From IMG/VR virus record IMGVR_UViG_3300037504_000631, positions 1 to 40,899 of that record: 40,899 bases of DNA; one strand, 5' to 3'. Below the pieces are notes generated by a model, which worked only from the letters and a program-made list of their open reading frames with translations, did no database searches and was not told the origin of the DNA. The DNA comes from a virus. A program made the position numbers and the translations under genes. Shown in pieces: positions 22,385 through 29,457 of the stretch. Positions within the stretch are counted from its first letter, which is position 1; each line of letters begins with the position of its first letter.

Positions 22385-23544
22385 TGCCTCGCGCTCCATC
22401 CGAGCCTCGCGCTGCTGAAGCTGCCTACATGCGAACCCTCACCCTCGCCTCAAGAAAGGTACAGCTCGCGATCGACGAGGCCCTCGCTCCCCTACTTGCA
22501 TTGTGGCCATCGGAGCGAGAGGACTCCTCGGCAGCTTGGGAAACCTCGGCCGCCAACTCTTCATCCGTCCCCCGATTCGACTCCGACCCCTACAACCCTC
22601 TCGGGCCCAGGCCGCGCGCGCGATCCATTGAGAGGTTATCAGACTCAGAGCTGCGACGTATGTGGCCGTCGGTGCCGCCGGACCAGGTCCGCACATACGC
22701 CCCCTGGGCCACGAGCCGCCGGATAGTTCGGCGACTCGCACCGGATCTGCCACCGACGGATGAAGCCGTCGACGACTACGTCTCTCGCGCCATCGAGGCT
22801 GCCAGGTCTGTGCGTCCTGACCTGCGGCGCATCCCACCTCGCCGCGGCCGACTGCTCAGCGGCAAGGCGCCGATCGTACTCGGAGACAATGGCCTCCCCC
22901 TCCCTCCAGCTCCGGTGCCATCAGCACTCACCGAGACAGCAGTTGCCACACAGCTTGACCACGCCGCCGAGGTGGTCGGGCACCTGGTGACCGTCGACAA
23001 TGTCGACCGCCTCATAGCTGGCGCTGGGCGACGCGTTGACCTGCACGTTGCCAGGCAGCTCGCCCAGATCATCTCCATCGATCTGCGCGCCGACGTACCT
23101 GGACTGCAGGCGCTGATAGACCGCTGGCGCGAGCGCAACGTCAGCTTGATCACCACTGCCCTCGCCGGCCCAGGCGATGGTGTCCGGCTCAAGCCCGTGC
23201 TCGAGGACGTCTCAGACGTGATCGAGGATGCACACCGCAATGGGCTGCGCGTCGAAAACCTCGCCAGCGAGCTCGAGCAGCGCTACTCGGTCTCGCGAAG
23301 CCGCGCCGAGCTGATAGCCCGTGACCAGGTGCTCACCCTGAATGGTCAGATCAACGCTCATCGCCAACAGGCAGCCGGGATCGAGTCGTATCGCTGGATC
23401 ACGAGTCGTGACGAGCGGGTGCGTAAAAGCCACCAGCGCCTCCACGGGACCGTTCATCGCTGGGATGACCCGCCGAGCGTTGGCCACCCTGGTGACGATA
23501 TCCAGTGCCGTTGCACCGCGTCGCCGATTCTCCCAGGAACTTGA
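22384..23544 (+). CDS. Mu gpF-like minor head morphogenesis protein
   Basis: A 386-residue protein. The C-terminal third has the Mu F-like signature: SRSRAELIARDQVLTLNGQI, then RYRWITSRDER-type sequence (SYRWITSRDERVRKSH), LHGTVHRWDDPP and the closing GHPGDDIQCRCTASPIL. The N-terminal two thirds are less conserved and Pro/Arg-rich. These proteins are minor head components assembled with the portal. Position between portal and prohead protease is standard. Confidence 0.85.
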   Translation: MPRAPSEPRAAEAAYMRTLTLASRKVQLAIDEALAPLLALWPSEREDSSAAWETSAANSSSVPRFDSDPYNPLGPRPRARSIERLSDSELRRMWPSVPPDQVRTYAPWATSRRIVRRLAPDLPPTDEAVDDYVSRAIEAARSVRPDLRRIPPRRGRLLSGKAPIVLGDNGLPLPPAPVPSALTETAVATQLDHAAEVVGHLVTVDNVDRLIAGAGRRVDLHVARQLAQIISIDLRADVPGLQALIDRWRERNVSLITTALAGPGDGVRLKPVLEDVSDVIEDAHRNGLRVENLASELEQRYSVSRSRAELIARDQVLTLNGQINAHRQQAAGIESYRWITSRDERVRKSHQRLHGTVHRWDDPPSVGHPGDDIQCRCTASPILPGT

Positions 23545-23557
23545 CTGCCGTTTCAGG

Positions 23558-23579
23558 CCATGCCATACATTGGGCATGG
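23558..23579. promoter_or_regulatory. inverted repeat across the start of the HTH gene
   Basis: CCATGCC (23558-23564) and GGCATGG (23573-23579) are perfect arms around 8 bases and include the ATG at 23576. It may be an operator for the encoded HTH protein or an mRNA hairpin hiding the start; no ribosome site is seen upstream. Confidence 0.4.
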
Positions 23580-23782
23580 AGCCATTGATGGGAATCGACG
23601 AGGTTTGCGAGGTGCTCGGCGTGAAGCGGACGACGCTCTGGCGCTGGCGCCGCAACGGCGAGGGTCCGAGGTGGCTCATCGTCGGTGATTGCTCGGTGAG
23701 GTACGACCCACAGGATGTTCGGGACTACATCGAGGAGCTCAAGGAGAAGGGCTCGGATGGGCTCGAGGAGGATGGAGAATGA
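23576..23782 (+). CDS. AlpA/MerR-type HTH protein
   Basis: A 68-residue protein (ATG 23576; ATG 23588 is an alternative). MGIDEVCEVLGVKRTTLWRW, a basic wing (RRNGEGPRWLIVG) and RYDPQDVRDYIEEL match AlpA-like or excisionase-type DNA-binding proteins. It sits between head genes and an AT-richer ParB-like gene, so it may regulate that accessory gene. The start lies inside an inverted repeat. Confidence 0.75.
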   Translation: MEPLMGIDEVCEVLGVKRTTLWRWRRNGEGPRWLIVGDCSVRYDPQDVRDYIEELKEKGSDGLEEDGE

Positions 23783-24669
23783 CAATACCTAACTATGATC
23801 ATCTTTGTGAACTTATCGCATCGGCGATGGATGTGCCGGAAATCTGGCAAGATATAAATAAGGATGTCCTTGAAAAATACATAAGAAGAGAAACACTGGT
23901 GATCACGCCGAAAAAGGCGAAAGAGATCCTAGAGAAAAACACAAAGAACCGGAGAGTGAGAAAGGCTCACGTCTCTCGGCTGTCGGACATGATGATCAGA
24001 GGGCAGTGGCGGGACGATATAATGCCACCGATCATCCTTGGAAAAGGTGGAGTGTTAATCGACGGTCAGCATAGACTTCTTGCTGTCGTGAAGAGCGGAC
24101 GCACGGTTGTGGCAGAAGTCCGATCGGTCATGGACGAGACGGCGATGGGTGTCCCAATAGACGCCAATATAATCAGGGAACCTGAAGACATACTACTCAC
24201 AGATAATAGAGTTGCTTCGGTAATCAATGCGATCGCTGCCTTTGCCAAGGGACACCATGCTAGGGACAGAGAGCATCTTGTGAAATGGGCCGGCATTGTT
24301 GGCACAGAGGCGGTGGCACTTACCAGAAAGACCAAAACTACGAGAGCCGGCGTCTCAACGGCTAGCGTCAGGGCCGGATTTGTCATCAAGATGAAAGAAT
24401 CTCCCGGGGACACGGACAAGATATTATCTGATTACTCATCGATCGTTAGTGGCGACCCTGGAGATATCGAATCCAAATCCCTTCGTTCCCTGCTGATGCA
24501 GTTACTTGGCGGGGACAGACGGGGAGGATCGAGGGCGGTAGCAGAGAGGCTCTGCAGGACCATCAGAGCGCTCGACAGACCGGACTCCAAGGTGCGTGTA
24601 AGCGACATGGATGCAGAAATCGCACGCACCAGGGCCAGGGTCAGAGCACTGGCTGGTGAGGAGGCATAA
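23779..24669 (+). CDS. ParB/DndB-like protein in an AT-richer island
   Basis: A 296-residue protein from ATG 23779, overlapping the HTH stop, with a ribosome-site-like GATGGAG upstream. RRVRKAHVSRLSDMMIRGQW, then IILGKGGVLIDGQHRLLAVV and SGRTVVAEVRS match the 'IDGQHRL' core of ParB- and DndB-like proteins. The rest is helical (SLRSLLMQLLGGDRRGGSRA). The coding sequence uses more AT-rich codons than the head genes on either side, suggesting a late arrival. Role unknown; DNA binding or nucleotide hydrolysis is possible. Confidence 0.65.
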   Translation: MTIPNYDHLCELIASAMDVPEIWQDINKDVLEKYIRRETLVITPKKAKEILEKNTKNRRVRKAHVSRLSDMMIRGQWRDDIMPPIILGKGGVLIDGQHRLLAVVKSGRTVVAEVRSVMDETAMGVPIDANIIREPEDILLTDNRVASVINAIAAFAKGHHARDREHLVKWAGIVGTEAVALTRKTKTTRAGVSTASVRAGFVIKMKESPGDTDKILSDYSSIVSGDPGDIESKSLRSLLMQLLGGDRRGGSRAVAERLCRTIRALDRPDSKVRVSDMDAEIARTRARVRALAGEEA

Positions 24670-24827
24670 TGACACTGAGCACCTTCAAGAATAAGCACCT
24701 GAGCTACTCACGGCTCGAACGCTACCTGGCGTGCCCGATGGCGTTCCGCCTCCACTACATCGACAAGCTGCAGGCCGAGCCGTGGTCACCATGCGGTAGA
24801 GATTCGAGTCCTGCCACGGCCTGGTAA
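24669..24827 (+). pseudogene. truncated RecB/Cas4-like nuclease start
   Basis: A 52-residue frame from ATG 24669, coupled to the previous stop (TAATG). LSYSRLERYLACPMAFRLHY followed by IDKLQAEP is the opening of PD-(D/E)XK RecB/Cas4-like nucleases (SxSRLxxYxxCPxxFxxxYID). After LQAEP the similarity stops and the frame ends within 17 codons; the catalytic part is absent. The break falls exactly where the tRNA-like fold at 24779-24820 begins, pointing to a recombination junction. Confidence 0.65.
24779..24820 (+). other. tRNA-like remnant (acceptor, D-loop and T-loop motifs, no anticodon arm)
   Basis: GCCGTGG (24779-24785) and CCACGGC (24814-24820) make a perfect 7-bp acceptor-length stem. Inside are GCGGTAGAG (24793-24801), like a tRNA D-loop, and TTCGAGT (24803-24809) then CCTG, like a T-loop and 3' T-stem. 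The anticodon arm is missing, no intact T-stem forms and no CCA follows. It may be a deleted tRNA, an attachment-site scar, or chance. Confidence 0.35.
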
Positions 24828-24848
24828 GGATTTGGACAGGTTTAGCGG

Positions 24849-24885
24849 GTCAGACAAGCCAGCCATGGGGCTTTGTGCCATGGAC
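24849..24885. repeat. CCATGG hairpin repeat, copy 2
   Basis: GTCAGACAAGCCAGCCATGG followed by GGCTTTGTGCCATGGAC. It is nearly identical to the copies at 24923 and 25513 and lies in the gene-free stretch after the truncated nuclease. Confidence 0.75.
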
Positions 24886-24922
24886 TCGCGAGCACTCCTG
24901 ATACGTCGTGCTCGCTCCATCC

Positions 24923-24966
24923 GCGTCAGAAAAGCCAGCCATGGGGCTTTGTGCCATGGCTGGCTT
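24923..24966. repeat. CCATGG hairpin repeat, copy 3, with 13-bp palindrome
   Basis: Starts GCGTCAGAAAAGCCAGCC. Here the repeat extends into a perfect 13-bp inverted repeat: AAGCCAGCCATGG (24932-24944) and CCATGGCTGGCTT (24954-24966) with a 9-base loop. Confidence 0.8.
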
Positions 24967-25051
24967 CGTACTGTGGACATTTGCCTTGACACTGTTGACA
25001 GGCAATGCCAAACTTCAGCGTATCCTTTTCCTCCTCGGTGTGCCTCCGCCG

Positions 25052-25077
25052 GGTGCCCCAGCTCCGGCGGGGGCACC
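25052..25077. terminator. 8-bp hairpin, weak terminator candidate
   Basis: GGTGCCCC (25052-25059) pairs with GGGGCACC (25070-25077), followed by the T-rich ATCTTTCT. The T-run is interrupted, so the terminator call is weak. Confidence 0.35.
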
Positions 25078-25100
25078 ATCTTTCTCGGGCGCATCGGCCA

Positions 25101-25127
25101 CCGGTTGCGGGGCTTTGTACCATGGAC
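25101..25127. repeat. CCATGG hairpin repeat, diverged copy 4
   Basis: GGTTGCGGGGCTTTGTACC then ATGGAC keeps the right half of the repeat. CCATGG recurs at 25134-25139 and 25145-25150, just before a terminator. Confidence 0.5.
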
Positions 25128-25153
25128 CATCCCCATGGCTACGTGCCATGGCC

Positions 25154-25177
25154 GCCCCGTCTCGGCGGGGCTTTTTT
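25154..25177 (+). terminator. rho-independent terminator
   Basis: GCCCCG (25154-25159) and CGGGGC (25166-25171) form a stem with a 6-base loop, followed directly by six T. It stands 53 bases before the start of the Zn-ribbon gene at 25230 and would end rightward transcripts from the accessory region. Confidence 0.75.
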
Positions 25178-25229
25178 ATTGACACGTCGCCGCCGCGCTA
25201 TGCGCGGTGAATCACACAGGAGGCACAGC

Positions 25230-25490
25230 ATGTCGAAGCGAGATGGGTACTGTTGTAGAGTCCCCGGCCATACCGGTGACGACAGGGCGTTTACCGAGGG
25301 CGAGCCATGCCCCACGTGCATCGAGCGCCTTGCAGCATGGGCGAGGTTGACGGGCAAATGCCCTCGATGCACGTGTGGCCTCGAGCGGCTGCGGCCGCGC
25401 GGGCGGTTCCTCGTCTGCACGCGATGCGGATACTCGGCTTTTTCCAGCCCCCGTGACCGGCTCCTGGGCGTTGACGAGGCCGCGCCATAA
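25230..25490 (+). CDS. zinc-ribbon small protein
   Basis: An 86-residue protein with an excellent ribosome site (ACAGGAGGCACAGC). Cys pairs CPTC, CPRCTC and CTRCGY suggest one or two zinc ribbons. It starts right after a terminator and TTGACA (25179-25184), so it probably has its own promoter, though no good -10 is visible. It is flanked by hairpin repeats on both sides. Function unknown. Confidence 0.6.
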   Translation: MSKRDGYCCRVPGHTGDDRAFTEGEPCPTCIERLAAWARLTGKCPRCTCGLERLRPRGRFLVCTRCGYSAFSSPRDRLLGVDEAAP

Positions 25491-25512
25491 TCGGCGAAGG
25501 CATTCATCGCGC

Positions 25513-25551
25513 GCGTCAGAAAAGCCAGCCATGGGGCTTTGTACCATGGAC
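25513..25551. repeat. CCATGG hairpin repeat, copy 5
   Basis: GCGTCAGAAAAGCCAGCC, then ATGGGGCTTTGTACCATGG and AC. Only the G-to-A change in TACC separates it from copy 3. It lies between the Zn-ribbon gene and the protease/scaffold gene. Confidence 0.75.
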
Positions 25552-25619
25552 GACCGCCATCCCGGAGCCCGACGAGCACCAGCCGCTCGACTTCACCCCG
25601 CCTCGCTGACAGCCAATAC

Positions 25620-25664
25620 GTGTCATAGTTGACACGCTCTACAGAAACGTGTCATTGTTGACAC
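25620..25664. promoter_or_regulatory. two GTGTCA-N4-TGACAC palindromes before the protease/scaffold gene
   Basis: Perfect palindromes at 25620-25635 and 25649-25664, 29 bases apart start to start and each preceded by AC. The second ends 3 bases before the ATG and occupies the place of a ribosome site. TTGACA at 25629-25634 could also act as a -35. The same palindrome stands before the 2110 and 11716 genes. Confidence 0.6.
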
Positions 25665-25667
25665 AGC

Positions 25668-26903
25668 ATGGGAAACCGCCTCCGTCGAGCCGTCTTCAGG
25701 ATAGACGGACACCAGGTCGTCGATCAGCGCCTGCGCGTCGACGGGTACCTGTCGCGCACAGGCACACAGGAGTACTCCGACGGCTACGGCGGTACGCGCA
25801 TCGAATACCGCCCACCTGACGAAGTCTTCGACGACGACTCCCTCTTCAGCCTGAGAGGCATGGTGCTCACCGATGGCCACCCACCACGGGAGATGGTCGA
25901 CGGTGCCAACTGGAGGAAGTACCAGGTCGGCCATGTCGGCGACGACGTCGCCCAGGCGGACGATGGACGCCATGTCTCTGCATCCGTCTGGGTTATCGAT
26001 GCGAAAACCCAAAGGCGCGTGCTCGACGGCGAACTGACCGAGCTGTCGGTCGGCTACTATGCGCGGCTCGATGAGACGCCCGGGGTCAGCCCCGAGGGCG
26101 AGCGCTACGACGCTGTGCAGCGCGGCATCCGAGGAAACCACCTCGCCCTGCTGAAAGACGGGCAGGCCCGGGCTGGCAGCAGCGCGAGACTGCGCCTCGA
26201 TGCCTCGGGTGATGCCATCCTCCCCGACACAGAACCCCCGGCGGTGACGGCCCCGGGCGACCACTATCGAAGGGACCAGCAGATGAAGAAAATCATCAGG
26301 ATCGACGGCGTGCCGTTCGAGGTCGAGGTCGACGACTCGTTCGTCGCCGCCCTCGAGAAGGAGCGGGCGGCGCTGACGGACCGCGCCGAAGAGGCCGAGG
26401 GGCGCATCGCAGCCCTCGAGTCCGAGGCGAAGAACGCGCGGTCGAAGGCCGACGAGGCGAAGGCCAGGGCCGATGCCGCCGACGAGAAGGTGAAGAAGCT
26501 CGAGGACGAGCTGGCCAAGGCCACTGACCCGAAGAGCCTCGACGAACGGGCCGCGAAGCGTGTCGAGCTCATCGATGGCGCCAGGATCGTCGCTGGCGAT
26601 CCTGATTTCGAGGTCTCTGGCACCGATCACGAGATCCGTCTGGCTGCGCTCGAGGCCGCGGGCTACCGGGCCGACGAGGACAATCCTCCGAGCGAGGATT
26701 ACGTCAAGGCCCGCTTCGACCTCATGGCCGAGGACGCCCGAGAGAGCGGCCGCCGTGACGGGCTCGACCAAGCCCGCCGGGCTGCCGCCGGCCCTGGTCG
26801 TCGTGCCGGTCGGGCAGATCGCGCCCGTCGGGTCGATTACAGCGACATTCCGGCCCCGTCGATCGATGACGCGGCGCGGAAATTCAAAATCGGAGGCGAG
26901 TGA
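25668..26903 (+). CDS. prohead protease fused to scaffold (DUF2213 family)
   Basis: A 411-residue protein. The N-terminal DUF2213 protease part has EYRPPDEVF, VLTDGHPP with H71, ELSVGYYA with S127 and GNHLALL with H158, a plausible Ser-His-His catalytic set. A second part from about 206 (MKKIIRIDGVPFEVEVDDSF) is a scaffold with a long charged coiled coil (about 225-300) and ends YSDIPAPSIDDAARK. The protein would direct capsid assembly and then be cut. An internal ATG at 26283 may express the scaffold part alone. No ordinary ribosome site precedes the first ATG. Confidence 0.85.
   Translation: MGNRLRRAVFRIDGHQVVDQRLRVDGYLSRTGTQEYSDGYGGTRIEYRPPDEVFDDDSLFSLRGMVLTDGHPPREMVDGANWRKYQVGHVGDDVAQADDGRHVSASVWVIDAKTQRRVLDGELTELSVGYYARLDETPGVSPEGERYDAVQRGIRGNHLALLKDGQARAGSSARLRLDASGDAILPDTEPPAVTAPGDHYRRDQQMKKIIRIDGVPFEVEVDDSFVAALEKERAALTDRAEEAEGRIAALESEAKNARSKADEAKARADAADEKVKKLEDELAKATDPKSLDERAAKRVELIDGARIVAGDPDFEVSGTDHEIRLAALEAAGYRADEDNPPSEDYVKARFDLMAEDARESGRRDGLDQARRAAAGPGRRAGRADRARRVDYSDIPAPSIDDAARKFKIGGE
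26283..26903 (+). CDS. possible nested scaffold protein (internal start)
   Basis: ATG 26283 is in frame within the protease gene and follows AAGGGA by about 7 bases. It would yield a 206-residue protein made of the coiled coil and C-terminal scaffold motif without protease. Nested scaffolds are known in other phages (lambda C/Nu3). Supported by position and ribosome site only. Confidence 0.45.
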   Translation: MKKIIRIDGVPFEVEVDDSFVAALEKERAALTDRAEEAEGRIAALESEAKNARSKADEAKARADAADEKVKKLEDELAKATDPKSLDERAAKRVELIDGARIVAGDPDFEVSGTDHEIRLAALEAAGYRADEDNPPSEDYVKARFDLMAEDARESGRRDGLDQARRAAAGPGRRAGRADRARRVDYSDIPAPSIDDAARKFKIGGE

Positions 26904-27751
26904 TGGTTCAGACTGCCGTTTCAGACCCCACGCTTCGCAAGGGGCAGATCGTCGAAGGATGGCCGCAGGGTGTTATCAGTCGGGCGGCTGGGGGCGACCT
27001 CGCCGCGGGCAGTCTCGTCAAGTGGGGCACCAGCCCGGAGCAGCAGGTCATCGAGCTACCGGCCCTACCAGCAGCGGACCCCGATGCGATCATGACAGCC
27101 GCAGCTCTGGCGAGCTCCGCTGCTGCGCAATCCATTGACGCTTCGAGCTTCGATGGTGCGACGGGCAGCGACCGCATCGCGCCGGCTGCTACCATCACTG
27201 TCACCTTCGACGGCTCGGCGGACTGGGACACCCCGAGCGGCGAATGCCGTGTCGACATCTACGGCGTGGACGCCAGCGGTGCGTCTGTGCGGGATACCGT
27301 CGCCAAGCCGAACGGCTCCGGCGCTGGAGCCTACGAGACAGAGGTCGCCTTCGCCTCCGTGACCCATGTGGACGTCGAGGCATGCAACGGCGCCGGCGGG
27401 ACCGCGACCATGGGCACTGGTACCAGCCGCTACGAGCTGAGCCAGAAGGATTACCCCGGCGTCGCGCTCTACGAGAGCATCAAGGAGCCGAACACCGACG
27501 CCCGCGAATTTGCCCAGTACGAGGACGTTGCGGTTCTGAAGAGCGGCATCGTCGCAGTCCAGGTCGAGCACGCCGTCAGCTCTGGCGACGATGCCTACGT
27601 CCGCGTCGTTGCGGCCGGCACCGACCTCCGCGGACAGTGGACCGGCCAGGACGGCGCCGAGACGCCGGCCACGTACGCACGCTTCCCGGCCGCAAGGTTC
27701 GTCAGCTCGGCCGACGCCGACGGCATCGCACACCTCGAGATCGGAGGGTGA
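26903..27751 (+). CDS. head decoration / structural cement-like protein
   Basis: A 283-residue protein with a CGGAGG ribosome site. RKGQIVEGWPQGVISRAAGG near the start and YPGVALYESIKEPNTDAREF followed by LKSGIVAVQVEHAVSSGDDA are the pattern of phage structural cement proteins. A central Ala/Gly/Thr-rich beta domain (about 75-170) seems to be an insertion. It lies immediately before the major capsid gene, the usual place for such proteins. The product would stabilise the capsid shell. Confidence 0.65.
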   Translation: MVQTAVSDPTLRKGQIVEGWPQGVISRAAGGDLAAGSLVKWGTSPEQQVIELPALPAADPDAIMTAAALASSAAAQSIDASSFDGATGSDRIAPAATITVTFDGSADWDTPSGECRVDIYGVDASGASVRDTVAKPNGSGAGAYETEVAFASVTHVDVEACNGAGGTATMGTGTSRYELSQKDYPGVALYESIKEPNTDAREFAQYEDVAVLKSGIVAVQVEHAVSSGDDAYVRVVAAGTDLRGQWTGQDGAETPATYARFPAARFVSSADADGIAHLEIGG

Positions 27752-27753
27752 TC

Positions 27754-28896
27754 ATGACCACCTACCAGAAACTGCAACAGCGACTTGACGCCCACATCGA
27801 GGGGCACCGCCGCGGCGAAGAGGCCGCGAGGCACGAGCTCCAGCGCGCGCTCCGTGGCCTCCGCTGGGATGATCGGTCCGTCGAGGACGGTGGCATCATC
27901 CAGGGTGGCTGGTCGGACCGCAGAACGAACCCCAGCGACTGGGCGATCGAGCAACTCGCTCGCATGGTCGTGACCGACTCGGCTCATTTCCAGGAGCTCG
28001 GCATCCGCGCTGACGCCGGGGAAACCCGACTCTTCGCCACGATGCTCAAGCACGTCGTGGCCCGCGCCGTGCCGACCCTGTACCTGCCGAACCAGGCCCG
28101 GCAGGCGTTCCCAATTGACAACTCGATCCCTGCCGGAGCCCGGACTGCGGCCTTCCACCGGATCGAAGACAAGGACGACGACGACCTCGGTCATCGCGCG
28201 TCGAAGGCAGACGACATCAAGATCGTCGAGCTCGAGGCCGAGGAGATGATCTATCGCCTCGCATCCTTCGCCCGTGGCTTCGAGTGGGACATGGACGAGC
28301 TCGAGGAGGCGGCGTTCGCCGGAAACAGCCTCTCGACCGAGGGTCTCGCTGCACTGAACCGGGCCGCCGAGCGCGTCTTCGAGCTCGTCTCGCTCCAGGG
28401 GTACGCGAGCTCGAACATCCCTGGCGCCTACAACGATGCCAACGTCACGATCACCGGCGTCGTGACCGGCGCCTGGGGCGCGGCTACGGCAGACCAAGTC
28501 ATGGGTGACATCCGCCAACTTGTCGAGGCCGTGAAGATCGCCTCTGGCGACAACTTCACCCCGAATCGGCTGCTGGTCCCGGCGAATAGGACCAGGTACC
28601 TGAACCTGCGTCGAGCCGAGACGGACCTCAACGTTCGGCGCATGATCCAGGACGACTACCCTGGCATGCAGGTGATGGAGATGCGCCGGGCGAACGAGTA
28701 CGACGCCGCCGGGACGGGGCCTCGCATGATGGCATTCACCTACAGCCCCGACCTCATCAAGGTGGTCGAGCCCCGGCGGTTCACGCTCGAGACGCCAGAG
28801 CGCCACGGGTACACCTATCGCGTGATCGGACGGCAGAAGCTCGGCGGAACGGCAATCACCGTGCCGCTGAGCGCCGGCTACATGGACAACATCTGA
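27754..28896 (+). CDS. major capsid protein (DUF2184 type)
   Basis: A 380-residue protein from ATG 27754 (upstream GGAGGGTGATC). Features of the family: ETRLFATMLKHVVARAVPTL, NQARQAFPIDNSIPAGA, LASFARGFEWDMDELEEAAF, NRAAERVFELVSLQGYASSN and the C-terminal RRFTLETPERHGYTYRVIG followed by TAITVPLSAGYMD. It has the HK97-fold architecture and should form the icosahedral shell. Expected to be the most abundant protein of the particle. Confidence 0.85.
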   Translation: MTTYQKLQQRLDAHIEGHRRGEEAARHELQRALRGLRWDDRSVEDGGIIQGGWSDRRTNPSDWAIEQLARMVVTDSAHFQELGIRADAGETRLFATMLKHVVARAVPTLYLPNQARQAFPIDNSIPAGARTAAFHRIEDKDDDDLGHRASKADDIKIVELEAEEMIYRLASFARGFEWDMDELEEAAFAGNSLSTEGLAALNRAAERVFELVSLQGYASSNIPGAYNDANVTITGVVTGAWGAATADQVMGDIRQLVEAVKIASGDNFTPNRLLVPANRTRYLNLRRAETDLNVRRMIQDDYPGMQVMEMRRANEYDAAGTGPRMMAFTYSPDLIKVVEPRRFTLETPERHGYTYRVIGRQKLGGTAITVPLSAGYMDNI

Positions 28897-28908
28897 GGAG
28901 GAGCCGCG

Positions 28909-29133
28909 ATGAAGTTCCGCAACACACGTCGAGGACCCTATGTGGTCCCGCAGAAGACGGCACGTAGAGACGACGAGCTCATTTTCGAGCCACTCGTGAT
29001 TGCCTCCGGCCAGTCGGCAAAGCTCGACCCAGAGAGCCCGTCTGTCCGGATGCACGCGCTGGCCGGCATCCTCGAGCCCGACGACGCCGAGAGCAGAAAG
29101 GCCCTGGCCGAGTGGCAGAAGGCTGCGTGCTGA
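28909..29133 (+). CDS. small head-completion-region protein
   Basis: A 74-residue protein after GAGGAGCCGCG. MKFRNTRRGPYVVPQKTARR then LVIASGQSAKLDPESP looks like a short beta protein. I do not recognise the family. Position between capsid and the DUF4054 gene is often filled by a small head-related protein. Confidence 0.6.
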   Translation: MKFRNTRRGPYVVPQKTARRDDELIFEPLVIASGQSAKLDPESPSVRMHALAGILEPDDAESRKALAEWQKAAC

Positions 29134-29136
29134 GCT

Positions 29137-29457
29137 GTGGCCGTGACGATCACATCGGCTGGTCTGCGAGCTGCGTATCCGGAGTGGCAGAACGCTCCTG
29201 ACCCAGTCGTGGATCACGCCGTCACGGTCGCCAACGCTCGCACGCTCACCCTCTACACCGACACCGACGAGGAAACGCACCGGCGGTATCTCGAGGCTTC
29301 GGCAATGCTCTACGAGCACCCGTTTGGACGCGATCTGCACAAGATCACCGGTGACCAGCTCCACAACCACTACCGCCGAGAAGCTGATCGCCTCGACCAG
29401 CTCAAAGGCACTGCATATCGCGCCCCAGGCTGGACGGTCCCCTCAGGGGTGACCTGA
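29137..29457 (+). CDS. DUF4054 head-tail connector protein
   Basis: A 106-residue protein from GTG 29137. ITSAGLRAAYPEWQNAPDPV, then ARTLTLYTDTDEETHRRYLE and LYEHPFGRDL match the small helical DUF4054 family located after the capsid gene, which acts as a connector or neck component. Its stop overlaps the ATG of the next gene (TGATG). Confidence 0.75.
   Translation: MAVTITSAGLRAAYPEWQNAPDPVVDHAVTVANARTLTLYTDTDEETHRRYLEASAMLYEHPFGRDLHKITGDQLHNHYRREADRLDQLKGTAYRAPGWTVPSGVT

Noticed and set aside
24849-25551. CRISPR array or insertion-sequence ends
   Set aside because: Spacing is irregular (74, about 180 and 410 bases), the copies are too few and lie in different gaps, and no transposase is present.
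27595-29370. Leftward 591-residue frame opposite the major capsid gene
   Set aside because: No ribosome site or motif, and the rightward frame is a recognisable capsid protein. It is an antisense shadow.
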